A DNA stretch of 64,000 nucleotides, taken from Amaurobius ferox. Lineage: Eukaryota; Arthropoda; Arachnida; Araneae; Amaurobiidae. The DNA lies in assembly GCA_951213105.1 (NCBI GenBank), contig OX578142.1, positions 8,480,149 through 8,544,148 on the forward strand, in the 5' to 3' direction. Under the pieces are notes generated by a model. That model saw nothing but the letters and a program-made list of their open reading frames with translations, did no database searches and was not told where the DNA came from. A program made the translations under genes and the position numbers. Positions 11,181 to 21,198 of this stretch are shown piece by piece; position 1 is the first letter of the stretch, and every line of letters starts with the position of its first letter.

Positions 11181-11570
11181 TTAAAACGTAACATCAGATA
11201 ACACAATATTACATTTTTTGTTTTTAAATTGAACATACATATTGACCATACCGATAGCCTCAACTGGGCTTTCGATATCACCTACTGCTAGCGACATTGA
11301 AGTACCTTTGAACTCTTTAAATTTTGAAAACAATTTAATGTTATTGCAAAAATGTCGCATAGCAGCGGTGTCTACTACCCAGCTGAGTCTATTGCTAGGA
11401 TCTTGCACTGAATTTGCTTCAACTTTAGCAGATGTGTGCACCTCTATAATATTATTCAAACTAGTTTTAAGTTTTGGGCAATTTGACTTTAAATGTCCTA
11501 ACTTTTTACAACAATAACAAGGTCCAATGATCTTTTAAACTGGTTTTTCAGTTTTTCTAACATTATCATT
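11181..11570 (-). pseudogene. copia-2 retropepsin and gag zinc knuckle
   Basis: LSWVVDTAAMRHFCN at about 11340-11390 is the aspartic protease active site (DTA for the more usual DTG/DSG). AVGDIESPVEAIGMVNMYV follows. Upstream, at about 11460-11530, GPCYCCKKLGHLKSNC is a CCHC RNA-binding knuckle. One stop separates the two. Confidence 0.8.
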
Positions 11571-11573
11571 TTT

Positions 11574-12235
11574 TCACGTTGCATTACCCAATTTAACATT
11601 TGTATTATATTTACACTGAGACAAATATACAGAAGAATTCTGACTTATATGGTTTCGGTCACTACGAAGTTGCCGCATCTGGCGTTCCTCAGCTGATAAT
11701 TCAGCTTGAATCTTCTCCAATTTAAAGTCTGCATCACTCCAGTGGTATATCTGCTGTATTATGCTCTGGAAATCGTCGGAGAGATATCTAATGGCCTGGA
11801 ATGCCACGTAGATATCTTCGACCGGATGGCTGATGTCTTTCAGTTTGGCTACTGCTTTCTTTAACCTTGTGCAGAAGATATCCACAGGTTCCTCTGGCTC
11901 TGGACGTAAATTGAAGAACTCGTCTAAGAGACGCACTAAATTAGCGCGAGTCGGTGCTTTAAAGTGCATTTTTAATTTATCCCAAGCATCCGCCGGATCA
12001 TCAGTTATGTCTTAGTAGTCTGCGGAGACATTATGGAACAGAATAGCTAAGCTAATGCATGGTCGCGTCTGCACACATGCTCCTCATAATTACGTCGTGA
12101 CGTCTTATCATCTTCCGGTATCTCTGTTCGGTCTACATATCTGAAACAGCCCTCTCCTTTGAGAATGAATGATACTTCGTTCCTCCATGTGACGTAATTG
12201 TCTCTCGATAATGCTGTGATCTTAACTGCCTCCAT
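11574..12235 (-). pseudogene. copia-2 gag
   Basis: The start MEAVKITALSRDNYVTWRNEVSFIL at 12235 matches the copia-3 gag start, and 11574-11969 continues with PVDIFCTRLKKAVAKLKD and VAFQAIRYLSDDFQSII. The two parts are separated by stops near 12015-12047. Gag forms the retrotransposon particle. This copy cannot make a full one. Confidence 0.8.
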
Positions 12236-12261
12236 GGCCAGTTAATTTAGGTGTCAGTCTA

Positions 12262-14375
12262 CAGGATTCGTATGCCTCCTGGAAATCCTTGAAAACTCCT
12301 GGAATTAAGATTTTTCTTATAAGGGCTCTTGAAAACTCCATTTTATTCGTTTTGGCTCTAAACTCCTGAAAATAAAAAAATTCTCCTGGAAAATCGACTT
12401 CACGATCTTTTATTTCATAATATAATCAATAGGTGGCACCACTAAACCAACGATAGTGCACAAATACTGATGTTGGAAATACTGAGATGCTAATCATTAC
12501 AGATTTTTCGTAATTCTTATGGATTTCTGAACAAAATTACCGACTGCAGAAAAGACCCGTAAAATTACAGAAAATTCCTATTTTTTTCCACCCATCCTGT
12601 AATTATTGCACCTTAAATTGACAAAACTTGCTTATTTCTAATGTTGGTTTATTATTCATGTAAATATTCTTAATTATTTTGACACATTTGTATGATTGTA
12701 ACTATTTGTACATTTGTAATTATTTTGACACACAGTATGATTGCGCAATTTAATGAATTCTATAGTCTTGGGCATCCACAAGTATCCTTTTCCATCCATC
12801 CCCATCCTCTAAATATTAGTCATTAGATGAACTGAGCTAGCCTATTTTCACATTTTGGTTAATTATAAAGGCTAATTTTTTAATTATTTTCTTATAAATG
12901 GAGGGATTGCGTAATTCCGGTAGTATGGCGTTCATTGCCGAGCATTGACTAGTATCTTTTTCCATCCATTTCCATCCTGTAATTATTGCACATTAAATTA
13001 ACAAAACTTGTTTATCTTTATGTTTTAGCTTATTATTCTTACTAATTTTATAATTATTTTGACATATTCAGTACACGATTGCGCAATTCAGGAAATTCTC
13101 GTGTAGTCCTTTGTGTCCAGAAGTATCCTTTTCTACCTATCTCCATCCTCTATATATTAATCATTAGATTGACAAAATTAGCTTATTTTCACATTTTGGT
13201 TATTTATTAAGGTTAATTTTTTAATTATTACTTTTTAATTTTTTATTTTTTTACATAAATAGTGCGATTGCACAATTCAATTTGCCCAGAAGAATTTAAT
13301 ATTATCTGGTGATGAAAGCAATATTATTTGCTCCCCATAATAATGTTGTCTCAAAATGTATATTCTGTATTGTTGTTAGAAAATATGGGGCTGAATTGAA
13401 GTGCAGACACATTACATTTTTTTATTATTAAAAAAAATAAAAACCATGTCAAATGTTCTTTAATAATTTCTTCCTAAAACATGAAAAATAAAGTCTGAGC
13501 TAGAGAAGGCTAAAAATAAATAAACAAATACATTTAGTTTAAGCTAAGCATATTCTGTTTTTTATTAAGCTAAGCATGTTCTGTTTCCTACTTATTTTTT
13601 AGTTTAAGCTAAGCATGTTCTATTAAGGATTTTGGAATTTCTTTTTTGTTTAATATTGAAGACTAATATATTCATATTTTGTTTGTTTAGTTTAAAAATT
13701 TGAACATTTCATATAAAAAATATATATAAAATTTTTTAAATGCTTGATCAAATATTTTTCTGATTATCATTGCAAACAATTTTTTTATCGCAAATCCAAC
13801 CACTCTAGTCATTACTGAATGAAAATTTCCTGTCTTCTAGATTACTGAAACTAAAAGCAGCCATTATTCATATAAATCTTGTGAAAATACAAAGCAGCAA
13901 TATACAGCAGTACAAAGCAAATGTGAGCAGAGGCATTGCTGAAGGAGGAGGATTTGTGGGTCATACCCCCCTCCCCAAAAACCCATTACGTTTCAAAGAA
14001 ATTATATGTGAAGAAATGGAAAACAAAATATTTGGTTTCCAATCATACCAGCCAAGTTCATGTTGAATTCATTTAAAAAATTATTAAAAGACATGGTTAA
14101 GAAAAAATTTGTTAATGGACCCTGTTCCGTAACTGTTATTTAATAAATTATGGAGTATAAATTGGCAAACTTTTCCTTGATTGGTGCATTGTAATTCAAG
14201 ACAAATTTTTGTATGGCCAGAGTGGCGTAGTTGGTATAAAGCTAAGTGACATGGCTGAAAGAGAAACATCTCTAGAATCTTGGCTTTGCTTCTACTTTTA
14301 ATTTGCAGAAAAACTCTTGGGAAAAATGCTCAAACCCTCCTGGAAATAGGTTCTTGCAAAAGAGTATGAACCCTG
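12262..14375. mobile_element. 2.1 kb inverted-repeat element carrying internal 170 bp repeats
   Basis: Target duplications agtcta lie at 12256-12261 and 14376-14381. The ends are CAGGATTCGTAT and, at right in reverse complement, CAGGGTTCATAC. Inside, about 12640-13320 holds four degenerate repeats of 166-189 bp with gattgcgcaatt cores at about 12739, 12905, 13077 and 13266, each followed by a tccatccatc block. The same repeat occurs in the element at 531-1798. No transposase frame is visible. It sits in the copia-2 leader just upstream of gag. Confidence 0.75.
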
Positions 14376-14526
14376 AGTCTAGTTGAACTCGAACAATAAC
14401 TTCCACATTGTTTACACTTTTTCTGAAATGCAAATGGCACCACTCGCGACCCCCGTCTACTGGATTCCTATATTCACAATAGTTTCCAGAAAATTAACAG
14501 TCATTTTCTACATTTTAGAAGGGTGT

Positions 14527-14542
14527 AACTGGGCCCATAACC
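14527..14542 (-). promoter_or_regulatory. copia-2 primer-binding site for an initiator-tRNA fragment
   Basis: On the minus strand the sequence next to the 5' LTR is GGTTATGGGCCCAG, four bases from the LTR edge. It is complementary to the anticodon arm of initiator tRNA-Met (CUGGGCCCAUAACC). Drosophila copia is known to prime from such an internal tRNA fragment. The match and the position are seen here; the mechanism is inferred. Confidence 0.8.
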
Positions 14543-14546
14543 TCTT

Positions 14547-15433
14547 TGTCGCTTCTTAAATTTAAGTCACTGCATACGGATGTATAGATTATTAAGGGCA
14601 AAAAAAAACTACTAAGGCGTGAAAACTTCAAGAACAAAAGTTCACATACCTAAGTGTTGTCTTGCCGAATAATTCATGCAGAGGTGAAAATGATGAAATG
14701 TTCATTGGAAGCAAGCAATTCTCAGAATTTAAAGACAAATCACTTTTTATTGTGAGATGAATCCATTACATCTTCAAAGTTACATAAGCTTTTGTAACCA
14801 GATTGTAAAGACACAATATTTACACTGTGAGCTTTCAAGCTCTGGGAAAAAGGATTTTCAGTCCATAAACTAGACACATTTTTAAAAAGCAGGATGTCGA
14901 AAACACAGGTAAGTAAAAATATTTTACCTTACCAAACATCGTGCACTTCATAAACCACCATTCACAGGTTACACGTTATAGCGAATACAAGACTTTAACA
15001 TTCGCGAATTTTAGAGTTTACAACATTGGCCTCTCAAACAGAGAACTATTAAAACAAAATGATCATCTTTACTATTGATTATACTACTGTGTCAACAATC
15101 TACCGACCGTACACTCGAATTAGCAGTCGAATAAGTCAAGAGACATGACCTTATCAGTCAAGAAGATCCGATGCACTCACTGTTCTAAAAATGTGTCTAG
15201 TATATATACCCAACGATGGGTGCGTTCCGGAACACAATCGTTGCCGGCAATGGCCTCTGGATATGCAAAGCAGATGCGTGTGCGGCAAGAAGGTGATTTG
15301 GATGAAAAGCTTGCTGGGAAAATGCCTCGATTCGTTCACAAGAACGGAAAAAGGCATTTATAAAATAAATTAAGATGAAAGCACGTTCACGGGAAACGAG
15401 AATCACAATGTAAACAAACCCGATTTTCGAACA
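14547..15433 (-). repeat. copia-2 5' LTR
   Basis: An 887 bp segment begins TGTCG and ends GAACA on the plus strand and aligns throughout with the copia-3 LTR (for example ttattgtgagatgaatccatt and the gagctttcaagctc hairpin), but is clearly diverged. Its inner end is followed by the primer-binding site. It contains a TATA-like block near 15200. Confidence 0.8.
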
Positions 15434-15787
15434 CATTTGCCATCCCGCTCTCTGCGTTTTCTGCCATCTTTAATTCCGAAACTAGCCCTTCCTTGGAGGG
15501 TGGAATCAGTTTCGCTCTCTTCTGTGCTCTCTGAAATCGGTCCGCACTTATCTGGGTCTACGGCGTTCGACTTCCCATCTCGCTGATTGCCCTCTAGCAA
15601 TTCCTTTACTTGCGGCAGTAACAATACCTCTTTCGTCATATCCTAGACGATCCCGCATCCTATTTCCTGGTGGGCACATTGCAACCCTCTCCCCTGACTA
15701 TTCCCAATGGGATATTTAACAATGGACATTTCCGAATATTCCCTTTAAATATATTTCCGCTGTATCTGTCCCCGGCTCATTCTGCAC
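15434..15787 (-). pseudogene. Ty3/gypsy-like relic, protease flap and following linker
   Basis: On the minus strand, reading from 15787, the segment gives TDTAEIYLKGIFGNV, which resembles the flap region of gypsy retropepsins. It passes frame breaks and then gives an open stretch of about 70 codons starting MTKEVLLLPQVKELL and ending KDGRKRRERDGK. Leftward it is cut by copia-2; rightward by copia-O, beyond which the protease active site occurs at 25350-25435. The family assignment is my reading of short motifs. Confidence 0.5.
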
Positions 15788-15810
15788 TGTTAGAAAAACT
15801 TCGGTTGTAA

Positions 15811-15815
15811 ACAAG
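15811..15815. repeat. target-site duplication of copia-3, left copy
   Basis: The bases acaag directly precede the copia-3 LTR. The same bases follow its right end at 22053-22057. Joining across copia-3 with one copy restores the LTR sequence seen in the copia-O 3' LTR (gtaaacaagcatgtacgtg). Confidence 0.95.
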
Positions 15816-16669
15816 TGTCGGCTGCTATTGCTGTGTTAGCTGAGCGACTTGACTAGAAAAATTTGAAAGTCATTTGCAGATTTAGCAGTGTTTGGCCATA
15901 TCCATATCTGAAGTGCTGGTAAAGAAAAATTTGTAGCAGATGATATGCAGTAGTGATGTGTTTTCTCAAGAAAACAAGCTCGTTAAACACAAACACAATT
16001 TATTTGTTGTGAGATCCATTGCATCAGATGAAGTTACAAAATAAAACACTGTAACATTCGTTGCAAAGCAAAATTATATACAATGAGCTAGCAAGCTCAT
16101 GAAAAAGGTTTTAAACAGTTTTTATGACTAGGCACACACTCTCAGTTACTATAACATCGGTAAGTAGAAAAAACAGCTACTGTACCACACATGCCGTGCA
16201 CGTTAATGAAGCCACCATCATCAGGTCACACGTCATGGCTTTAGAAGTTAGACTACTCTCTACCGATCAAGGTCTGCCTTCCATACAAGGTCTTTCACCG
16301 TCGATCACCGTCTGATCGATCTGACTATACGTCGAGTCTTAAGTCTGCATAACTACAAGATCTTAAACTCTGAAAAGTCTCCCACGTCTACTACATGGTC
16401 AGTCAAGGTCTGTAAAGTCTCTGAATAACTGAGAATGTGTCCTATCATATATACACTGTGATGGGTACGCTCCGGAACACAACCGTTGACGGCAGCGCCC
16501 TCACTATATGCAAATCAGAATGCGCGCGCGGCGAGATGGCGATTTGCATGAATGGCATGTTCTGTTCCCGTCACGAGTCGTTCACGAGAACGGTAGAACC
16601 ATTCTAAAAATGTAAACACGTTCTCGCGATAACGAGAATCGCGACGAAAACAGAACCAAGTTTCCAACA
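15816..16669 (-). repeat. copia-3 3' LTR
   Basis: This 854 bp repeat begins TGTCGG and ends CCAACA on the plus strand, and is the same as 21199-22052 at an offset of 5383. On the minus strand it holds a TATATA block at 16446-16454 and an AATAAA signal at 15999-16004, in the order expected for U3-R-U5. The hairpin gagctagcaagctc lies near 16086. Confidence 0.95.
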
Positions 16670-16690
16670 ATCGGCCCCCTCATGCAAAAC
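16670..16690 (-). promoter_or_regulatory. copia-3 polypurine tract
   Basis: On the minus strand GAGGGGGCCGAT abuts the 3' LTR. Copia-O has GGAGGGGGCCGCT in the same place. This run is the usual primer for plus-strand cDNA synthesis in LTR retrotransposons. Confidence 0.75.
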
Positions 16691-16899
16691 CCCAAATCTC
16701 GGCGCACGTGCTATCAATCAATGAAATTATTCTAAAAAACATAACAGCAAAAATGTCAAGTTCTTTAGTATCCAGCAAAAACATAAAGTATATATATTAC
16801 TTTTCATGTTAAGCAAAAAAAAATTTATCATTGAAAGAAAAATTTAGATATCATTGAAACACTAAGTTCCAAAAAAAATTTAATTTAAGTCAAAATTTA

Positions 16900-17765
16900 A
16901 GTTTCAAGAAATTTAAGTATGATAATTTAAATTTAACATTTAAGATTAAAAATTTTACTATAAATATCAAATTCAATTTGTGTAGAAAATTTTATGTATA
17001 ATTATTAAATTTAACATTTAAGATTAAAAAATTTCACTATAAATATCAAATTCAATTATGTAGAAAATTTTATGTATAATTATTAAATTTAACATTTAAG
17101 ATTAAAAAATTTTACTATAAATATCAAATTCAATTATGTAGAAAATTTTATGTATAATTATTAAATTTAACATTTAAGATAAAAAAAAATTTACTATAAA
17201 TATTAAATTCAATTTGTAGAAAATTTCATGTATAACTATTAAATTTAACATTTAAGATTAAAAAATTTCACTATAAATATCAAATTCAATTATGTAGAAA
17301 ATTTTATGTATAATTATTAAATTTAACATTTAAGATTAAAAATTTCACTATAAATATCAAATTCAATTATGTAGAAAATTTTATGTATAATTATTAAATT
17401 TAACATTTAAGATTAAAAAAAAAATTTCACTTTAAATATCAAATTCAATTATGTAGAAAATTTTATGTATAATTATTAAATTTAACATTTAAGATTAAAA
17501 AATTTCACTTTAAATATCAAATTCAATTATGTAGAAAATTTTATGTATAATTATTAAATTTAACATTTAAGATTAAAAAATTTCACTATAAATATCAAAT
17601 TCAATTATGTAGAAAATTTTATGTATAATTATTAAATTTAACATTTAAGATTAAAAAATTTCACTATAAATATCAAATTCAATTTGTGTAGAAAATTTCA
17701 TGTATAACTATTAAATTTAACATTTAAGATTAAAAATTTACTATAAATATTAAATTCAATTATGG
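16900..17765. repeat. 78 bp tandem array, about 11 copies, inside copia-3
   Basis: The motif atttaacatttaagatt recurs at about 16929, 17008, 17087, 17165, 17243, 17321, 17398, 17480, 17558, 17636 and 17715. Spacing is 77-82 bp and copies differ by only a few bases. It has no coding capacity. It lies between the polypurine tract and the truncated pol frame, where RNase H and the 3' untranslated region would be expected. The remaining 17766-18153 shows nothing recognisable. Confidence 0.9.
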
Positions 17766-18153
17766 CTGTTCATTATCTCTGTCCAAGACCAGTATACATA
17801 ATTAATACTAATAGCAATGACACAGATAATGAAAGATTTTTTTTTTTCCTTTCTGTGTTGTATTCAAATTTAAATAAGTGGTTTGTCATCAATGAATCAT
17901 AGCCAAGTGTATGATAACAAGGAGTAAACACACAAAATAATACACATAAGCATAACTGTCTTATGCGGGAATTGAAAACATGGATATATATATACATTCA
18001 GTGTAATGTGAAAAATTTTAGAAAGTGCATTGTAAACAATACACATATATATACTCTAGATACAATTATCTGCATCACAGAGGGAGGAGTAATTTATACG
18101 ATATCCTAACCATATTTTGTAAAAGAAAGAAAAAAAATTTAGAAGTTACAAAT

Positions 18154-21045
18154 TTAATCATTTTTGTTTTTGGAAATTTGATTACAAAAATTTAATGCTA
18201 AAAATTCCTCAAACATTTGGCAAATCTTATTAATGTACTGCCTATGATGTATAAAAATTTTGTTATTGATTTCAGCAAATTCCACACCTAACAGTTTTTG
18301 GACCTTCCCTAGAGATTTGATATCAAATTCTCCCTTTAGCAAAGAAACTACATGATCAATATCACCTATTATTTCTATGTTGCTTGCCTCTGGCCTGGAT
18401 TTGATATCCCTTTTTTCTCTGAAGTTAAACAAATTTTGGTCATAATGTATGTTAGCCTTAGCACAGAATTTTTTAACATCATTATGACTTCTCAGCCTAT
18501 GTTTATCACCCCTCACTGAGTAGTAAACATCAGTTCGAGTTCCATCAGGCCTGGGTACAGCTTTCCTTTCCCAATCTATGTTTGAACAGGGGGTCAGATC
18601 GGAATCAGCAGGAGAGTCCTCTTCCTCACTAGTATGACTAGTGTCATGGCTCTCACCTGCTTCTTCCTCTGACTCACTATCCAAACATCCCGATCCTGAA
18701 TCTGATGTTCGAGTAAAACCCGATTTCTTTTGGGTGAAGTTTCTAGGTCGAATGGGGTCCAGGACGCCTTCCGCTGCTTCCATCTCCTCAAAACGGACAT
18801 TGCTTATTTCTAATATTTTTCCTTCTTTCACAAGAAGAATTCTATAGCCCCTGGTATTTTCTGCATATCCTACCATAACTCCCAGTTGAGCTCTTAGGTC
18901 TAGCTTCTTCCTAAGCTGTTTTGCAATACCAGCATAAGCCTTACATCCAAAAACTCTGAGATGGGATACAGCAGGCTTCTTCCCATAGTACAATTCGTGT
19001 GGAGTTTTAACTTTAAATTTATGGCAAATCCTGTTCTTTGTATAAGTAAAACATAGGATTGCCTCTGCCCACATTTTGTCACCAACTTTGCTTTGATTAA
19101 GCATTGCCTTGACACAATCTAACGCTGTCAGGTTGAATCTTTCAGATACCCCGTTTTGTTCGGGTGTATAAGTGTTAGATCGTTCATGCTTAATCCCTAA
19201 CTTTTTCAAAAAAGCTTTAAATTGACCGTGACAAAATTCCATGCCGTTATCAGTACGGATGCACAAAATCTTTTTGCCTAATTGTCTCTCCTGACAAGCT
19301 TGAAAATCCTGAAAAACTTTGAACACATCTGATTTTTGTTTTAAAATAAAAACAAACACCTTGCGGCTAAAATCGTCTGTAATAGTCAAGAAGTATTTGT
19401 TTCCCCCCAATGAAGCTACAGGCATTGGACCACAAACGTCCATGTGCAGTAATTGCAAAGGTTCTGTAGATCTAATCCTGCCTATTGGTTTGTACGAAAC
19501 TCTTTTAGATTTTGCAAGTTTGCAATGAATGCAATTTACTTTTGCATATTTTAATTTTGGGAGTCCGTTTGCCGCGGAAACTTTACTTGTTTGGTGCAAG
19601 TAGTCTGAGTTAATATGGCCATATCTTCTATGCCATAATTCAGTTTTGTTCAGAATTTCAACTGTTGAACCACTAATTTTATTTGACTTTGATTTTAAAT
19701 CAGATTTGTTTTTCCTTTTATTCAAGTTAGGCCTAATTTTGTTTTGACTTTGACTATTTGTTGCAGGGGTTTTTCTAACCTGTTTAGAATTTTTGTCCCT
19801 ATCCTGATCTCCTTTACGGCCCTCAACACTACTATTTAAACTTTTAGTTGAGTACTGTGGTTTTAAGAAATACAATCCTTCTTTACGTTTAGCGTAAAAG
19901 AAATTTTCTCCCTCAGGAGTCTTAAACCATAGAATACCTTTGGCTGCACTAAAAGAATAGCCCTGCTCTTCTAATACAGATGCGGCCAACAAGTTACGCC
20001 GTAATTTTGGTGAATACATAACATTTTGTAGCACAATATTATTTGTATGATCTTTAAATTTAACATACATGTTCACCGTTCCAATAGCCTCAACTGGGCT
20101 TTCCATATCACCCACTGCTAGCGACATAGATGTATCCTTACATTTATCAAATTTTGAAAACATTTTAACATCATTACAAAAGTGTCGCGTAGCAGCGGTG
20201 TCAATCACCCAGCTGAGCCTATTGTCAGGATTATCAACAATATTAGCTTCTACATTTATATTTGAAAATACTTCAATAATACTAGAGCTAGTCATCTTTT
20301 TCAATTTTGGGCATTGTGCCTTTACATGACCATTTTTATTACACATAAAACATGGTCCTATGACCTTAATAGACTTTTTAACTTTGGTGACATTTTTACA
20401 TTTAGCGTTAACATTTGAAAAATATACAGATGAATTGGAACTTACATTATTATTGTCATGATCCTTCCTCAACTGTCTAATCCTGCCCTCCTCCAAAGAC
20501 AGTTCTTTCTGAATTTTATCCAATTTAAAATCAGTATCGCTCCAGCGATAAATGATTTGAATGATACTCTGGTACTGGGCTGGGAGATACCGGATGGCTT
20601 GGAATGCCACGTACACATCCTCCACGGGGTGATTCACGTTCTTGAGCTTGGTGACAGCTTTCCTTATCCTCGTACAGAATATGTCGATGGGCTCCTCGAT
20701 TTCCGGGCGTAGACTGAAAAACTCGTCCAACAGATGAACTAAATTGGCGCGCGTTGGGGCCTCAAAATGCGCCTCCAACTTCTCCCACGCATCCGCCGGG
20801 CTGTCGTCGATGTCGAGCAGTTCTCTGTACTCCGCCGAGATATTTCGAAACAGGATGGAAAGTGCGCGGTCGCTGCTGCGCATGTACTCCTCTCGCTCGC
20901 GGCGTGACGTAGATTCGTCGACTGGTAATGCAGTACGGTTGATGTGGCCGTAACATCCTTCTCCTTTCAGGATAAATGAAATTTCATTACGCCAGGTGAC
21001 GTAATTGTCCCTGTTTAACGCTTCTATGCCGTTGCTCACCTCCAT
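18154..21045 (-). CDS. Gag-protease-integrase polyprotein of copia-3 (RT-deleted)
   Basis: A single uninterrupted frame of 963 codons starts at ATG 21045, 153 bases inside the 5' LTR. In order: gag (UBN2-like, residues about 10-200); CCHC knuckle CFMCNKNGHVKAQC (about 232-246); retropepsin WVIDTAATRHFCN (about 277); integrase zinc domain HRRYGH...CIHC (about 470-515); DDE core HMDVCGP, RTDNG and EQNGVSE (about 535, 597, 633); acidic linker (about 780-810). At about residue 890 the text jumps from the RT start (ASNIEI) to the piece after the YxDD box (IGDIDHVVSLLKGEFDIKSLGK). All RT catalytic motifs are gone and RNase H is absent. Gag, protease and integrase look intact, so it could make particles and integrate cDNA but could not synthesise it. 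The tail LALNFCNQISKNKND is unrelated to RNase H. Confidence 0.92.
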   Translation of the reverse strand: MEVSNGIEALNRDNYVTWRNEISFILKGEGCYGHINRTALPVDESTSRREREEYMRSSDRALSILFRNISAEYRELLDIDDSPADAWEKLEAHFEAPTRANLVHLLDEFFSLRPEIEEPIDIFCTRIRKAVTKLKNVNHPVEDVYVAFQAIRYLPAQYQSIIQIIYRWSDTDFKLDKIQKELSLEEGRIRQLRKDHDNNNVSSNSSVYFSNVNAKCKNVTKVKKSIKVIGPCFMCNKNGHVKAQCPKLKKMTSSSIIEVFSNINVEANIVDNPDNRLSWVIDTAATRHFCNDVKMFSKFDKCKDTSMSLAVGDMESPVEAIGTVNMYVKFKDHTNNIVLQNVMYSPKLRRNLLAASVLEEQGYSFSAAKGILWFKTPEGENFFYAKRKEGLYFLKPQYSTKSLNSSVEGRKGDQDRDKNSKQVRKTPATNSQSQNKIRPNLNKRKNKSDLKSKSNKISGSTVEILNKTELWHRRYGHINSDYLHQTSKVSAANGLPKLKYAKVNCIHCKLAKSKRVSYKPIGRIRSTEPLQLLHMDVCGPMPVASLGGNKYFLTITDDFSRKVFVFILKQKSDVFKVFQDFQACQERQLGKKILCIRTDNGMEFCHGQFKAFLKKLGIKHERSNTYTPEQNGVSERFNLTALDCVKAMLNQSKVGDKMWAEAILCFTYTKNRICHKFKVKTPHELYYGKKPAVSHLRVFGCKAYAGIAKQLRKKLDLRAQLGVMVGYAENTRGYRILLVKEGKILEISNVRFEEMEAAEGVLDPIRPRNFTQKKSGFTRTSDSGSGCLDSESEEEAGESHDTSHTSEEEDSPADSDLTPCSNIDWERKAVPRPDGTRTDVYYSVRGDKHRLRSHNDVKKFCAKANIHYDQNLFNFREKRDIKSRPEASNIEIIGDIDHVVSLLKGEFDIKSLGKVQKLLGVEFAEINNKIFIHHRQYINKICQMFEEFLALNFCNQISKNKND

Positions 21046-21180
21046 AGTCTTTAACTGTGACTAGAGTGCGTTGTTTACCTTTCTGCTTGATGCAAATGGC
21101 GCCGGTCGCGGCCCCCGTCGATGGAATTCACAACTCTTCACTGCTGCTTTATCACGGATAAAAGTTATGGCCTTGACATA

Positions 21181-21195
21181 CTAAGGCCCATAACC
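21181..21195 (-). promoter_or_regulatory. copia-3 primer-binding site
   Basis: On the minus strand GGTTATGGGCC lies three bases inside the 5' LTR and matches the first 11 bases of the copia-2 site. It is complementary to the anticodon arm of initiator tRNA-Met. Beyond 11 bases the match to the tRNA is weaker (TTAG for CAG). Confidence 0.75.
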
Positions 21196-21198
21196 AAA

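Larger units (their letters stand above)
8252..15433 (-). mobile_element. Ty1/copia retrotransposon copia-2, nearly full length, degraded
   Basis: The 5' LTR lies at right (14547-15433), followed leftward by a primer-binding site, gag, protease, integrase, RT and a piece of RNase H. The 3' untranslated region and nearly the whole 3' LTR are missing: only about 20 bp matching the inner end of the 5' LTR (tgtcgcttcttaaatttaag) remain at 8252-8271. The flanks carry cattt at 8244-8248 and 15434-15438, probably the target duplication, with three extra bases at left. A 2114 bp element (12262-14375) sits in the leader and a 56 bp micro-insertion (10151-10206) in integrase. Confidence 0.88.

Noticed and set aside
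16124..16315. 63-codon frame repeated identically at 21507-21698
   Set aside because: It lies in the copia-3 LTRs and is identical because the LTRs are; no known product.
17766..18153. Possible RNase H remnant left of the copia-3 frame
   Set aside because: None of the RNase H motifs found in copia-1 or copia-O can be read in any frame.
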